A stretch of 64,000 nucleotides of DNA from Cyanophora paradoxa (lineage: Eukaryota > Glaucocystophyceae > Cyanophorales > Cyanophoraceae): positions 62,001 to 126,000 of the forward strand of contig QPMI01000198.1 of NCBI GenBank assembly GCA_004431415.1, read 5' to 3'. The number at the start of each line of letters is the position of its first letter. Within the stretch, counting starts at the first letter, position 1. Under the pieces are notes generated by a model. The model ran no database searches. It was not told the origin of the DNA and worked only from the letters and a program-made list of their open reading frames with translations. The position numbers and the translations under genes are program-made. Of the stretch, positions 32,984 through 45,530 are shown piece after piece.

Positions 32984-34536
32984 CTAGGCTCGCCCCGGGG
33001 GGAGGTGCTGCAGGGGCGAGTCGCTCAGGTCGGGGCCGATGGATGTGACAGTTTCCGTGGCGGGGGGAGGCAGGGCGGACGCGGGGAGGACCAGCCCGCT
33101 GACCGTTCGCCCCAGCGCGTGGAGGGGTGCCGGGCAGCGCGTGGGCGACGGCGGGTCAGCCGGCGGGCGGGGCGCGAGCTGTGGGGAAGGCGGCGCCGGC
33201 GCCGGCGAGATGGAGGCGGAGCGGAGGGAATTGGATCCGCAGGGGGGGTGCGGGGAGAGCGGGGGGCGGGGCGAGAGCGGGGGACGGGGCGAGAGGGCTC
33301 GGTCGACGTCGCCGCTGGCGTGCGCGTGCGCATTCGTATCGGAGTAGCGGCGGGATCGGAACGAGAGCGAGTTGCATCCGGGGGAGGACGGAGCAGGGTC
33401 CGTCGACCCAGTGTCGTCGGAGGCCGCGGCGGGCGCCGAGGCTCGGCGCGAACTGATGGAGGGTGGGGACGGGGAGACGCGGGGGGAGGCGGGGGGTAGG
33501 CCGAGGGCTTCACGATCCCGGCCCGAGTCGGACGCGGCGACCAGCGCCCGGCGGCCCCTGCGCGTGCGCGAGGCCCTCGGCGTCAGAGGCGTCGGAGGGA
33601 GCACGTCGCGGGATGCGTTTCGGACCGCAGGCTGGAGTTCCCCGCTGCGATGGCGGCGGGATGAGTGAGGCGAGATCTAGAGCGCTGGCCATTGCCCAGC
33701 GCGCGACCGCGGCACGCACCGATGGGCGGCAAAGTCGGGCTGCGGGATTCTGGCCTGGACTCCTCGCCATCCCCAGGGGCTGGTAGGGCAAGAATTCAGG
33801 CGAGGTGCATCCTGAGCACATTCCACGCTGCGCACCATGCAGGAGGTCCAGCTGGGGCCGGGCCCTGCTCGATTTGATAGAAGAATCACGCCCGGAGCCT
33901 GTCGGCGCCAAAGGGAGCATGTGTCAGAGGCCTCGAGGTTCTGCCGACGGCCGCGATCGCACCTCCCTGCGCCTCGAAGGGGAGCTTCAGCGACGCGCCT
34001 GCGCCGGGGTCCGCCTCGATTGCCGCCCCGTCGCCGGCGCCCTTCGCGGCCATCTGGTACCGTCGCGCTCGCTGCAGAGCGCGGGCGGACGGCGTCGCTG
34101 TGGGCTCCAGGTCGCTGCTGGCCTCCCCCGCGACGGCCTCGTCGCTGTAGCAGTCGCTGCCGTCATCGGCGTCACTGCCACCCTCGTCCGCCGTAGGGCC
34201 ATTTGCGTCCAACCGTTTCGCCTCCAGCTCCTCCTCGAGCACGCGGCGCAGCGAAGTCGCTCCGTACGATCGACTTAGCTGCGGACGCGTACGGCGTTCG
34301 ACCCGCGCATGCGCACTCAAGACAAGACGCGCCAGCGGCGGCCTTGGCGATCGGCAAGGACGCACCCGATGGCATGTTTCCGGCTCCGGAGTCGGCGCAT
34401 CGATAGAGACGCGAAGGGCCGGCCGGGCTGGCGCGGATCTGTCCCGATCTCCGTGGATGATGCCCTTGAGGCCATCGCCCGTCTGCAAGACTCGCTGGAC
34501 CCCAACGTCCCCCGCATAGGGACTAAGGAACTCCAT
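32984..34536 (-). CDS. Uncharacterised Ser/Pro-rich, probably disordered protein
   Basis: An N-terminal frame from 34536 includes an acidic segment (ADEGGSDADDGSDCYSDEA) followed by ARALQRARRYQMAAKGAGDG. A later exon around 33630-32984 encodes a long Ser/Pro/Arg-rich stretch, with RSRRYSDTNAHAHASGDV near the middle and HLPPGRA at the end. The exons in between (33600-33900) are not resolved; a plausible acceptor is CCATCGCAG near 33647. Three-base periodicity and low-complexity bias support coding on the minus strand. No domain was recognised, and these could be two genes. Confidence 0.5.
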
Positions 34537-35071
34537 CCAGATCGCTCGCCGCGCCGGGCGGAAACTAACGCGTGCTGCTCTCGGCCGCGCGCCAAGCCCT
34601 CAATGGCTCGCTCCTGACTCGAATGGCGTTGGGGCGGGGCTGGGCGATACTAGTATGCCTACGCTGAGCGCTAGATGTTCCTCAGTTCGACCCGCTCTCC
34701 TGCTTGCGTACTCCTCGCACGTCCCTTGGGTCGGTCGGCGGGGCGACTCGAGGTGAAACTCGAGACGGCTTCGCGCGGTTTGCTTTGATGCTACAACAAG
34801 TCGGCGCGGCTGCCGCGACTCGCGGGAACCAGAGGACAAAGCTTCTTGTGAAGGGGGGTCGGCCCGGTCGGCCCGGGTCGGGTTCGCACCGGGTACGGGC
34901 ACTTGCCAACTTCAGACAACGAGCAAGTCCCAGCGGAGCGCGCCTGCGACCATCTGCATCTCGGAGACGCACAGTTAGCTCGAGCGCGGGCAGAGTCCAG
35001 GCCCGGCCACTAGATCATCGGCACTGATACTTAGCTAAGCTTGGAAACTGGTGGCTGGAACCCGGATAGCG
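34537..35071. promoter_or_regulatory. Divergent intergenic region upstream of the MORN gene
   Basis: About 530 bp lie between a minus-strand gene and the plus-strand MORN gene. No TATA-like element was found. TTAGCTAAGC just before the MORN start could be part of a 5' UTR. Confidence 0.35.
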
Positions 35072-37367
35072 ATGCCCGGCCTGGGCGACAGCACAACCGG
35101 GGCGCGCGTCTCGGTGCGTGAATGCATGCATGAGAGCGGCCAGAAGGTCTTCTTCGCCGACCTCAGCGTGGACCTTGCATCGGCGGCCGGCCTCTTCAAG
35201 GCGCACATCGTCCGCACGGCCGGCTGGCCAAATGACGGCCCGCCGGTCTCGCTCTACTGTCGCGGCATTGTGCTGGATGACAGCAAGCCGGCGCGCCGTC
35301 GTCCTCGCCTCCCTAGCTCCTCTGCAGCTGGGACTGACGCCCCCGATGCAGCTAGTGGAGCAGGGCGTCAAGAACGGCAGTAGGATCGTAGTCATCAGGG
35401 TGCGCCTGCCCTCGCGCTTAGCTAAGCGCGCCTGACGTGCCGCAGCGGCGGCCGCCGCCATCGGAGGTCGTCAACACGAGGGAAGGGACCAGCGCCTACG
35501 TCTACCCGCCGCGGGGCCTCTACAGGCGCGCGCGAACGCCCTCCCCTCTGCGCCTGCAACGGCGAGCTAACCTGGCCCCGGCAGGTACGAGGGCGAGTGG
35601 GCGGACAAGAAGAAGTCAGGGCACGGGACGCTGTACCTGGACGGCTTCCCCGTGTACGAGGGCCAGTTCCAGGCGCGTGGCCCGCGGCGAACCCCTCCGG
35701 AGCTCTGTCCGTGACCCGGCAGCAGCACGGGGAGATCGTGGGCCACGGGATCAAGCGCTGGGTGGACGGCTCGAGCTACAGCGGGCAGTTCTACCTCGGG
35801 CACATGCACGGCCAAGGGACCTACCAGGGCGCGCGGGGCACCCCCCTCCCTGGCCCCGGCGGCTCGCCCCGCTCACCGGCCTGCAGGGGCGAGCGGGGAG
35901 ACGTACGAGGGGGAGCACAGGGCCAACCAGCGGCACGGCTTCGGCGTGCTGGCGCAGGCGCGTGCGGGCGACGCTGGCGCGGCCCCGCCCCTCACCTCTC
36001 CTCGCGCTCGCGGCAGGCGTCGGGGGAGCGGTACGAGGGGACGTTCCTGCGGCACCGCGCCCACGGCGAGGGCTCCTGGACCGGCCCCGCCGGCGAGACC
36101 TACACCGGGCAGTGCGCCCCTCCCACCCCGCCCCGCCCCGCCCCCCCGCGCCCCCGCGCTCCGGCCTCCGAGCGCGCGCGCGGGCAGGTGGTACGCGGGG
36201 AAGCGGCAGGGGCGGGGCCTGGCCAAGTGGCCCAGCGGCGACGTCTACGACGGCGAGGCGCGCCCCGGCCGCCCTCAGCGACGCGTGCCGCGCCTGACAC
36301 CTCGCTCGCCGGCGCAGTGGTACGAGGACGCGCGGCAGGGGCTGGGCACCCTCATCGATATGGCGAGTGGCATCACCTACGTCGGCGCGCCCGCCGCCCT
36401 GGGCCCCGAGCTCGGCGCCGGCTCTGACGCGGGGTCGCAGGGGAGTGGCGGGACGACGCGCCGGCGGACCTCCCCGTCGCCCTCCAGTTCTCCTTCCCGC
36501 CCCGCGAGGAGGGCGCCCCCGAGGAGGCCGCTCCGCCCATGCCCCCGACGCCCCGCACCGCCGCCGCCGCCCGCGCCAAGGCCGCCGGCGGCCTCGCCCC
36601 GGGCGGCCCCGCCGGCGCCGGCAGGCCGGCCGTCACGCCGGCGGCGGGGGCGAAGAAGGGCGCGGCGGCGGAGGCGGCGGGGGCGGTGGAGGAGGGCGGG
36701 GAGCCGCCGCAGCGGGTGCTCGAGGTGGAGGGCACCGCGCTGCCCCCCTGAGGCTCCTCTGCCTCCGCGAGGACGGCAACCCCTCCACCTCGGAGTCCAA
36801 CCGCATCCTCCGCGTCCGCCCTTCGTCCCGCCGGCGCCCCTCCCCGCGCTGAGCGGCGCGGCAGGTCTCCGTCTTCCTCGAGGCGGAGGCCGTCGACCCG
36901 AAGGCGGGCGGCAAGCCGGCGGCGGCCGCAGCCGCCAAGGGCGGCGCCAAGGGCGGGGCGGGCAAGGGCGCGCCCCCGGCGCCCGCCGCCGGCGCGGCCA
37001 CGGCGAAGGCCCCGGGGCGCCCGGCGCCCCCGCGGCGGACGCCGGCCCGCCGCAGCCGACGCCGATCCCCTTCGCCGGCCCCAAGTTCGCTCGCTCGGCC
37101 CCCCCGCCCATCTCATCCGCCACGCTCACCGCCGCTCAGGTACCCGCCGGTGTGGTGGGCGACGGCGCGGACGTCGCAGGGGGCGGCGCTCTTCGAGGGC
37201 CTCGCCCTCGACCCCGCCGCCGCCCGCCCGGGCGCCTACACCCTCAAGGCCCGCCCCGCCCCCGCGCCCGTCGCGCGTTCGCTGACGCGCCGCAGTTCGA
37301 GGACGTGACGCCCAACGCGACGCCCCTCCGGCCCTTCTCCCAGCCCCTCAGGCTCTCCATCCTCTAG
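35072..37367 (+). CDS. MORN-repeat protein with N-terminal ubiquitin-like segment
   Basis: The start at 35072 (MPGLGDSTTG) leads into about 100 residues whose second half (LGLTPPMQLVEQGVKNGSRIVVIR) resembles the end of a ubiquitin-like fold. MORN units follow, often one per exon: YEGEWADKKKSGHGTLYL, YSGQFYLGHMHGQGTY, YEGEHRANQRHGFGVL, YEGTFLRHRAHGEGSW, WYAGKRQGRGLAKWPSG, and WYEDARQGLGTLID. From 36440 the protein is Ala/Pro/Gly-rich, then ends with a beta-rich segment (ALFEGLALDPAAARPGAYTLKA ... FSQPLRLSIL, stop at 37367). MORN repeats bind membranes or act as scaffolds. Donors at 35673 and 35958 are GC (CAG|GCGCGT). Confidence 0.82.
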
Positions 37368-37517
37368 GCCCACGCCTGCTCTCGTCGCTCTCTTCCACTA
37401 GTACGCTCAGCGGCTCTTTGCGTACAGCTCTATCAAAACCACACAATGTCCACAGCTCTCCCACATCTCTATCACTGCAGTGCGCCCGGCCGGCCGGCTT
37501 CGGGGGCCTACTACGGG

Positions 37518-40500
37518 CTAGAGGAGCCACCAGTGCCCCTTGAGCCCCTTGCCCGTCTCCCGCACCAGCGCCTCCTCCGCCGCCCGCTCGTCCTGCCGGG
37601 CGCTCAGCTTCAGTCTGGGCCGCACGTGCACCGGAGGGGGCGAGGGCGGCGCACGTTGACGCTGAAGAGGTTGAGGGAGGAGAGCGGGGCGGCGCGCGCG
37701 TGCACGCGCCCGCCCGCCGCCAGGATCCACCGCACCACCTGCAGGCCGTCCAGCTCCGCCTGCCGCGCCGACGACGCGGCGGTGCGCTGCGGGCCTCGTC
37801 TCTCAGCGTGGCGCTAAGGAGCGTATGGCTAAGGCTAGGGGGCGGACCTTGTCCTTGCGGGGCGGGGTGAGGCCGGAGGGCGGCGGGCCCGGGGCGGGGG
37901 CGGCGGGGGCGGGCTGCAGGAGGCGGCTCCGGACGACGTTGGCGGAGGGCAGGACGGCCAGGAACTCGAAGCGCGGCAGCGTCGAGCGCGAGCCGACCTG
38001 CGTGGACGTGGGTGAAGTCAGAGCCTCTAAAAAGAAGCAGGGCGGGGGGCGCGCCTCGAGCACGACGCGCCCCTCGGGCAGGCCCTTCACCAGCTCGTCC
38101 ACCTGCGAGCGTTCTGTAAGGGGCGCGGGGCGGGCGGGGCCGCGGGCGGCGGCACCTTCTTGCGGCGGTCGGAGGGAGTGGCGCCGACGAGGGCGACGGC
38201 GGGGCCCCAGAAGGAGCGGAGCTTCTCCGAGTGCAGCGGCTTCCCCGCCTCCATCTGCTTCCTGCGCGCGGGTGGGTCGGAGTGGTACGCGGGGGAGACA
38301 GGGCCAAGAAGGGGCGCACTGGATTTTGCGGCAGAGGCGCCCGTCGCTCCAGGGGTACGCGTCCGGTCCGTCCGCGCCCCGCCGCAGTAGGGCGTAAGCG
38401 AGCTCGGCGGACTGCGGGCAGCGAGACTGAGGAGGCGCGGATTAGATTGGCGGCGGGAGAGCGTACCCAGGGGCCTCCGGGAGGGCAGGGGAGGGCCCGG
38501 ACGGCGAGGCGGCCGCCGCAGAGGGCGATCTCCGTCGGGACGTGGATCTGCGGGAGAGCTCGGGCGCCGGCAGAGAAAAGCGTGGCGCGACGCGCGGGGT
38601 GGCGGACGGCGGGGAAGAGCCCGTCGGACTCGCGGCGGCCGCCGAGGACCCCCACGAGGTGCTTCTGCGCGTCTGCCGGCGCCTCAGAGGCGCGCACGAG
38701 GCCGCGGGAGCGGAGCGCGGCGGGGCGCGCGCACCGCGAGCGAGCTCGATGCCGAGGGCGCGGTAGCCGTCCACCGCATCCTCCAGCCCGTACTGCCCGG
38801 CGCTCAGACGAGAGAAACGAGCCGCGGAGCCAGGGCGGCTTCGGACCTCGATGACGGCGGGCCCCGGCTGTGGCGCGACGCGCCGCGCGAAAGCGGCGAT
38901 GTCGACCATCTGCGGCGTGTCCGTGAGGCACGCCGGGGACCGTGAGAAGGGGGCGCGCCACGCCGGCGTCGAAGTCGTGCCAGCGGCCAAAGCCCTCGTG
39001 GACGTCCTAACAGAGCGTCAGCGAGAAGGAGCTCAGGCGGGCGGGCCGGGGCGGGCCTCGGCGGCGGCGTGGAGGGCGGCGCGGGCGACCTCGCGGCGCC
39101 GCTCGGCCTCGGCCGCCTCGGGGGCGGCGGCCTCGGCGAGGAGGTCGGCGTGGAGGGCGCGGAGGCCCGCCAGCCGCCCCGGCAGGTCGTCGTGCAGCTG
39201 GACTGCCCGCCCCGTCGGCGAGGGGCGCGGGGCAGGGCGGGGCGGGGCGGGCGCACTGGAGACGGAGACGACGGCGCGCTCGCCCCGCCATGGCGACACG
39301 AGCGACTTGTTCTTCGCGTGCGCCGCCCGCATCCTGATCTGCGCGGCGGTGAGGGCGGGCCCGGGGCGGGGCGGGGCGCGCGGGGACGGCTGAGAACCAT
39401 ACTGGGGGCCTCCTTGACGGCGGCGACGAAGGGGGCGACGAGCCATGCCTCCGCAGAGGAGACGCGCCCGTACTGCGAGGGGCGTGGGCGCAGGAAGCGG
39501 AGCCGACGCGACGCGGAGCGGCGCACGAAGTTGCCGTTCAGGTCCACGGCGAACCAGGTGTCGTTGGGCCGGTGCCGCAGGCTCAGCTGCGGCCGGGCGG
39601 GCGTCGGCGAGGCAGAGAGGGGAGCGGGGCGGGGGCGGGCGGACGGAGCCCATCTCCTGGACGGCGCCGACGCAGGCAATGGTGACCTCCTTCCTCGCCT
39701 CCGGCCCCAGACGCGGCGCCGGCTGCTGCTCGATGGCCGCCGCCCGCTCCGCCTTCACCCGCCGCCCGATCCGCACCCCGTCCGACGGCGGCGGAGCTGG
39801 TGGGGCGGGCGGCGCGGCCGGCGGCGGCGGATCGGAGTCAAGGGCGTCGAAGAGGCCGTCCAGGGCGCCCAGGTCCTCGTCTCCGGCCCCCTGCACGGGC
39901 ACGAGCTCCCGCCCCGCCGGCGCTGCCGCCTCGTCCAGGCGGGGCCGCTTCGGGGGCGAGGGGCGGCCCTCCCCCTCGCTCTCGCTGCCGCCGCTCGTGA
40001 GGCGGGAGGCGGCGGCGGGTGTGCCGGATCGATCGCACCTGGCGAGGTCGACGACCTCTGCCGCGGTCGACGAGGCGGGGGAGCTCCCGGCGCCCGAGCC
40101 GGTCTCTCCCGCGGTCCCGGCGGGCTGCGCGGGGCGAGTTAAAGGGATCCGGGAGGCGGCGGGCCGGCTCACTGTCGCGGTTGACGGGTGCTGCGCTAAA
40201 TTGGGGGCTGGCGTCCTCGGGGGCGCCTACGAGAAGTCAACTGGAAGCCAAACCTGGCGGGGAGGGGCAGGGGCGCACCGGCGCGGCATGAGGGGGCTTG
40301 GTCGGCGGGAGCGTCGAAGGCCCTTCTTCATCGCTGTCGATCTCGATCACATCCACGTCGTTCGGAGCCGCCGGCGCTGCGGGCGCCGTCGCGACGGGGG
40401 CAGCTGCAGCTTCAGCAGACGCCGGCGCTGGGATCTCGGAGTTGGGGGGGCATTGGGCGCTCGTCACCTGCACAAGGTTAAAGAAACACGCGCTTAGAGG

Positions 40501-40895
40501 CTTAGAGCGCGGTGACGTTGCGCACGGAGCCGGGCGCGGTCGCGACGCCAGCGGTCGAGGCTGGACCGGAAGCGCCGTGCGTCGCCTGCCGCTTCTTGCC
40601 CGCAGACTTGTTCTTCTGCTTCTTTTGCTCTTCGCGCTCGCGCTCGATGGCGCGCCACTGGCGCCCGAGCTCGTCGATGAATGCTCGCTGGTCGAGGTCC
40701 GCCCGGATCCGAAGCAGCGACGGCGCGAAGCTGGGATCCTCTGAGATGCGCCTCCAGTTCTTGCCGTGCGCCTTGTGCGCCGCCAAGAGCGCCCGCTTTT
40801 CGTCCTGCGCGGCGGGCGCGTTCAAACTTGCGCCCGGCACAGGGGCCGGCCCGGGCGAGCCGCACCTGCGTCCACTCCAGCGGAGCGCTCGACAT
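37518..40895 (-). CDS. Putative nuclear protein with SANT/Myb-like domain and SUMO-interaction motifs
   Basis: Exon 1 (MSSAPLEWTQ, start 40895) splices to DEKRALLAAHKAHGKNWRRI, giving a SANT/Myb-type helix pattern with W...HGKNW spacing. A basic KKQKNKSAGKKR stretch follows. The next exon has DVDVIEIDSDEEG, a textbook SUMO-interaction motif (hydrophobic core then acidic run). Another exon has AAEVVDLA, then KRPRLDEA, which looks like a nuclear signal. The C-terminal ~600 residues look folded in many exons (NDTWFAVDLNGNFVRRS, AHAKNKSLVSPWRGERAVVS, GFGRWHDFDAGV, FARRVAPQPGPAVIEVRSR, LRRGADGPDAYPWSDGRL, VRWILAAGGRVHARA) and end GLKGHWWLL at 37518. I do not recognise that part. It may be one gene or two. 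Confidence 0.6.
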
Positions 40896-41302
40896 TGAAA
40901 GCTGCAGGTTGACCCGGCCCGGCTAGCCCAGGAGTGCCCGGCGGCCGGCGGCCGGCTTTCGCTTGAATTTGATCGCTTCTGAGGCGGAGGGGGGTAGAAT
41001 GCGGCTAGGAATTTGATCTCCGGATCCGACCGGCCAGCGCTCTCCCCAGCTGCAGCCCCTCAACGCCAGACGCAAGCAATTGGGTTTACTTGAATAGCAT
41101 TATACATAGCGCTACCGAAACTCTGCTGCTCTAGGCGCATCGAATATACGATAACCAACAAAATCGATCCGAGCGAGCGCGGCCTGAGTCACCCTCGGAT
41201 CCCCCATCGATCGCGAGCTGTTGTCACGACCACGCGTGAGCGGGCGGGCGGGCCAGCGAGCCGGGGCTCGGGGTGGGGCGGGCAGAGGGCGCACCGCAGC
41301 CT
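40896..41302. other. Intergenic region between two minus-strand genes
   Basis: About 400 bp contain the 3' flank of NTRC and the 5' flank of the SANT-like gene. The part 41080-41180 is AT-richer. No gene was recognised. Confidence 0.45.
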
Positions 41303-43694
<2,392 letters not shown>

Positions 43695-44096
43695 CGCTCC
43701 CCGGCTCGGTCGGCGGATGGTGTGCTGGCGAACTCCTGAACACTGCCGAGCTGAAAGGCCGGCGCTGCACGGGGTCCGGTCGGCTGGTCTCAGCTGTGCG
43801 TATCGTGTATGACTTCCGACTTCAGAGAAGTGTACCCGGCCACCGGCCACCGGCCCACCGCCGGCCCACCGGTACCGGGCTTCCTGCGAAGCCAGCCGCA
43901 CCAGCGTTGCTTGAATAGTTGCAAGCCAGCAGCTCTGACAACGTTTTCAGCCCCGAAACTCGCCCGCCGCCACTCGAGCGAGCTCCGGCTTCGAATTCCT
44001 GCGACGCCCCGAGCAACCATATCGATCAGGTCCGGCCAGTCGCGCCTCGCTTGCTTGCGTGGGAATGACCGAGCCGCGTTTCGTGCAGGCTGCAAG
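43695..44096. promoter_or_regulatory. Divergent promoter region of NTRC and ZFPL1
   Basis: About 400 bp between two divergent starts. A run of CCGGCCACCGGCCCACCGG-type repeats occurs at 43837-43875. No TATA-like box is evident. Confidence 0.4.
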
Positions 44097-45230
44097 ATGG
44101 GCGTCTGGTTCGTTCATGCCGAAACCGCCGCGCGCGAGCCGCACCGCTCACTCCTTTTCGCGTCGCAGCAAATGTCGCTCCGTGTCGCAGATGTACTGCT
44201 TCTGCCACAGGCGCCCCTGAATTCCCTACGCGACCCTTTTCGCGCCCGGCTGACCTTCAGCGCCCGCAGGACGCACGTTTGCGAGAACTGCATATGCAAG
44301 GGGCATGAAGTCTGCGTCGTGCGTTCGTATCTGGAATGGGTGCAGGACAGCGAGTACGAGTGGCCGCAGAAGTGCCCGGTCTGCCAGCAGGCGCTGGAGG
44401 AGTCCGCGGACCCAGCCAACCCCACGACCATCCGCCTGATGTGCCGCGACGTCTTCCACGTCGCCTGCCTCGACAAGTACGCCGCGCAGTTCCCCGCGCA
44501 CACCGCCCCCGCCGGGTCCGCTCCTTTTCCTTTCCTTCTCGTCGTCGCCCGTAGCTGACGCCGCCGCGCCTCCGTTAGCTACGTATGTCCGCGGCACCCG
44601 AAGTGCGCGACGCCCATCCTGCCGCCGCCGGAGGCGAAGTCTCTGCTGGCGACGACCATCCGCAACCACGTCGCCGGCGCCAAGTGGGCCCAGTCCCTCT
44701 CCTCCGCCTCTGGGACCTCCGCCGCGGCCTCGGAGGCCTCTCTCGGAGCATCGCCTTCGCCCAGCAGCGGCATGGCGGCGGCCGACGGTGGCGACCGGTG
44801 GGGGCCGGCGAGCCCGTCCGGCAGCGCGGGCGGGGCGGGCGGCAGCGCGGCAGCCCCAACGGCGGCGGCGATGTCGATGGCGCGCGGCGTGGCGTCGCGA
44901 AAGCACCCCGGGGCGTACGAGCGGCCCGGCAGCGACGCGTACGACGGCGAGGAGGAGGACAAGTACCGCAAGCGCTCCTGGCTCAAGAGCGCCCTCGCGC
45001 GCTTCAGCGGCTCGGAGAGCGCGGCCGGCGGCGGCGGCGGCGGCGGTGGCCCGCTGCTGGGCGCGGTGGCGACGGCGCGGGAGCGGGGCGGGACGTCGCG
45101 ACGGACGTACCTGACGGCCTTCGTGGCGCTGCTCCTCTGCTCGGCGATCGTTTTCTACGTGATGACCTCCCGCGTGCCCCACATCCCCAGCGCCCGCCCC
45201 AAGAAGGTCGCCTCCGACTCGTTCTCCTAG
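44097..45230 (+). CDS. ZFPL1: ZFPL1-like Golgi zinc-finger membrane protein
   Basis: ZFPL1 is a cis-Golgi membrane protein with two zinc fingers facing the cytosol. Exons 44097-44102, 44191-44210, 44270-44515 and 44579-45230 join to 307 aa. The first two exons give only MGMYCFCHR before HVCENCICKGHEVCVVRSYL, so the usual N-terminal CxCP segment is short. The second finger comprises CPVCQQAL, LMCRDVFHVACLDKYAAQ, and YVCPRHPKC. Next are a Ser/Gly/Ala linker, the family signature EEEDKYRKRSWLKSALARF, and one C-terminal TM helix (YLTAFVALLLCSAIVFYVM). The second intron has a GC donor at 44211. The 6-nt first exon is the weakest part; translation could instead start at the Met of exon 2. Confidence 0.9.
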
Positions 45231-45530
45231 TGGCCCACCAAGGCCCCCGCCCTTGCCCCCTCTCCTTGTGGCCCTTCAAGCCTCTGTTGGTCCGTTGCGA
45301 GTTGAATGCATCTGAGGAGATCTCTTGTACAGCGACTCTCACTGAATTTATATCAAATCCCTGGCCCCAGGCGGTCTTGACCTCTCATGTGTAAATCCAT
45401 CTCGTAGTAATTTCACGTATCAATCAGAGGATTGTCGTCATGAACAATAATGCGCGCGATGGGGAGAGGATATCGCGTGAGAAGTCGATCATAGGGAAAT
45501 CTACCTACAAGCTAGCTATTCACAGGTAGC
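45231..45530. other. Convergent intergenic region
   Basis: About 300 bp lie between convergent stops. It marks the left edge of the lower-GC block. No gene was seen. Confidence 0.5.
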
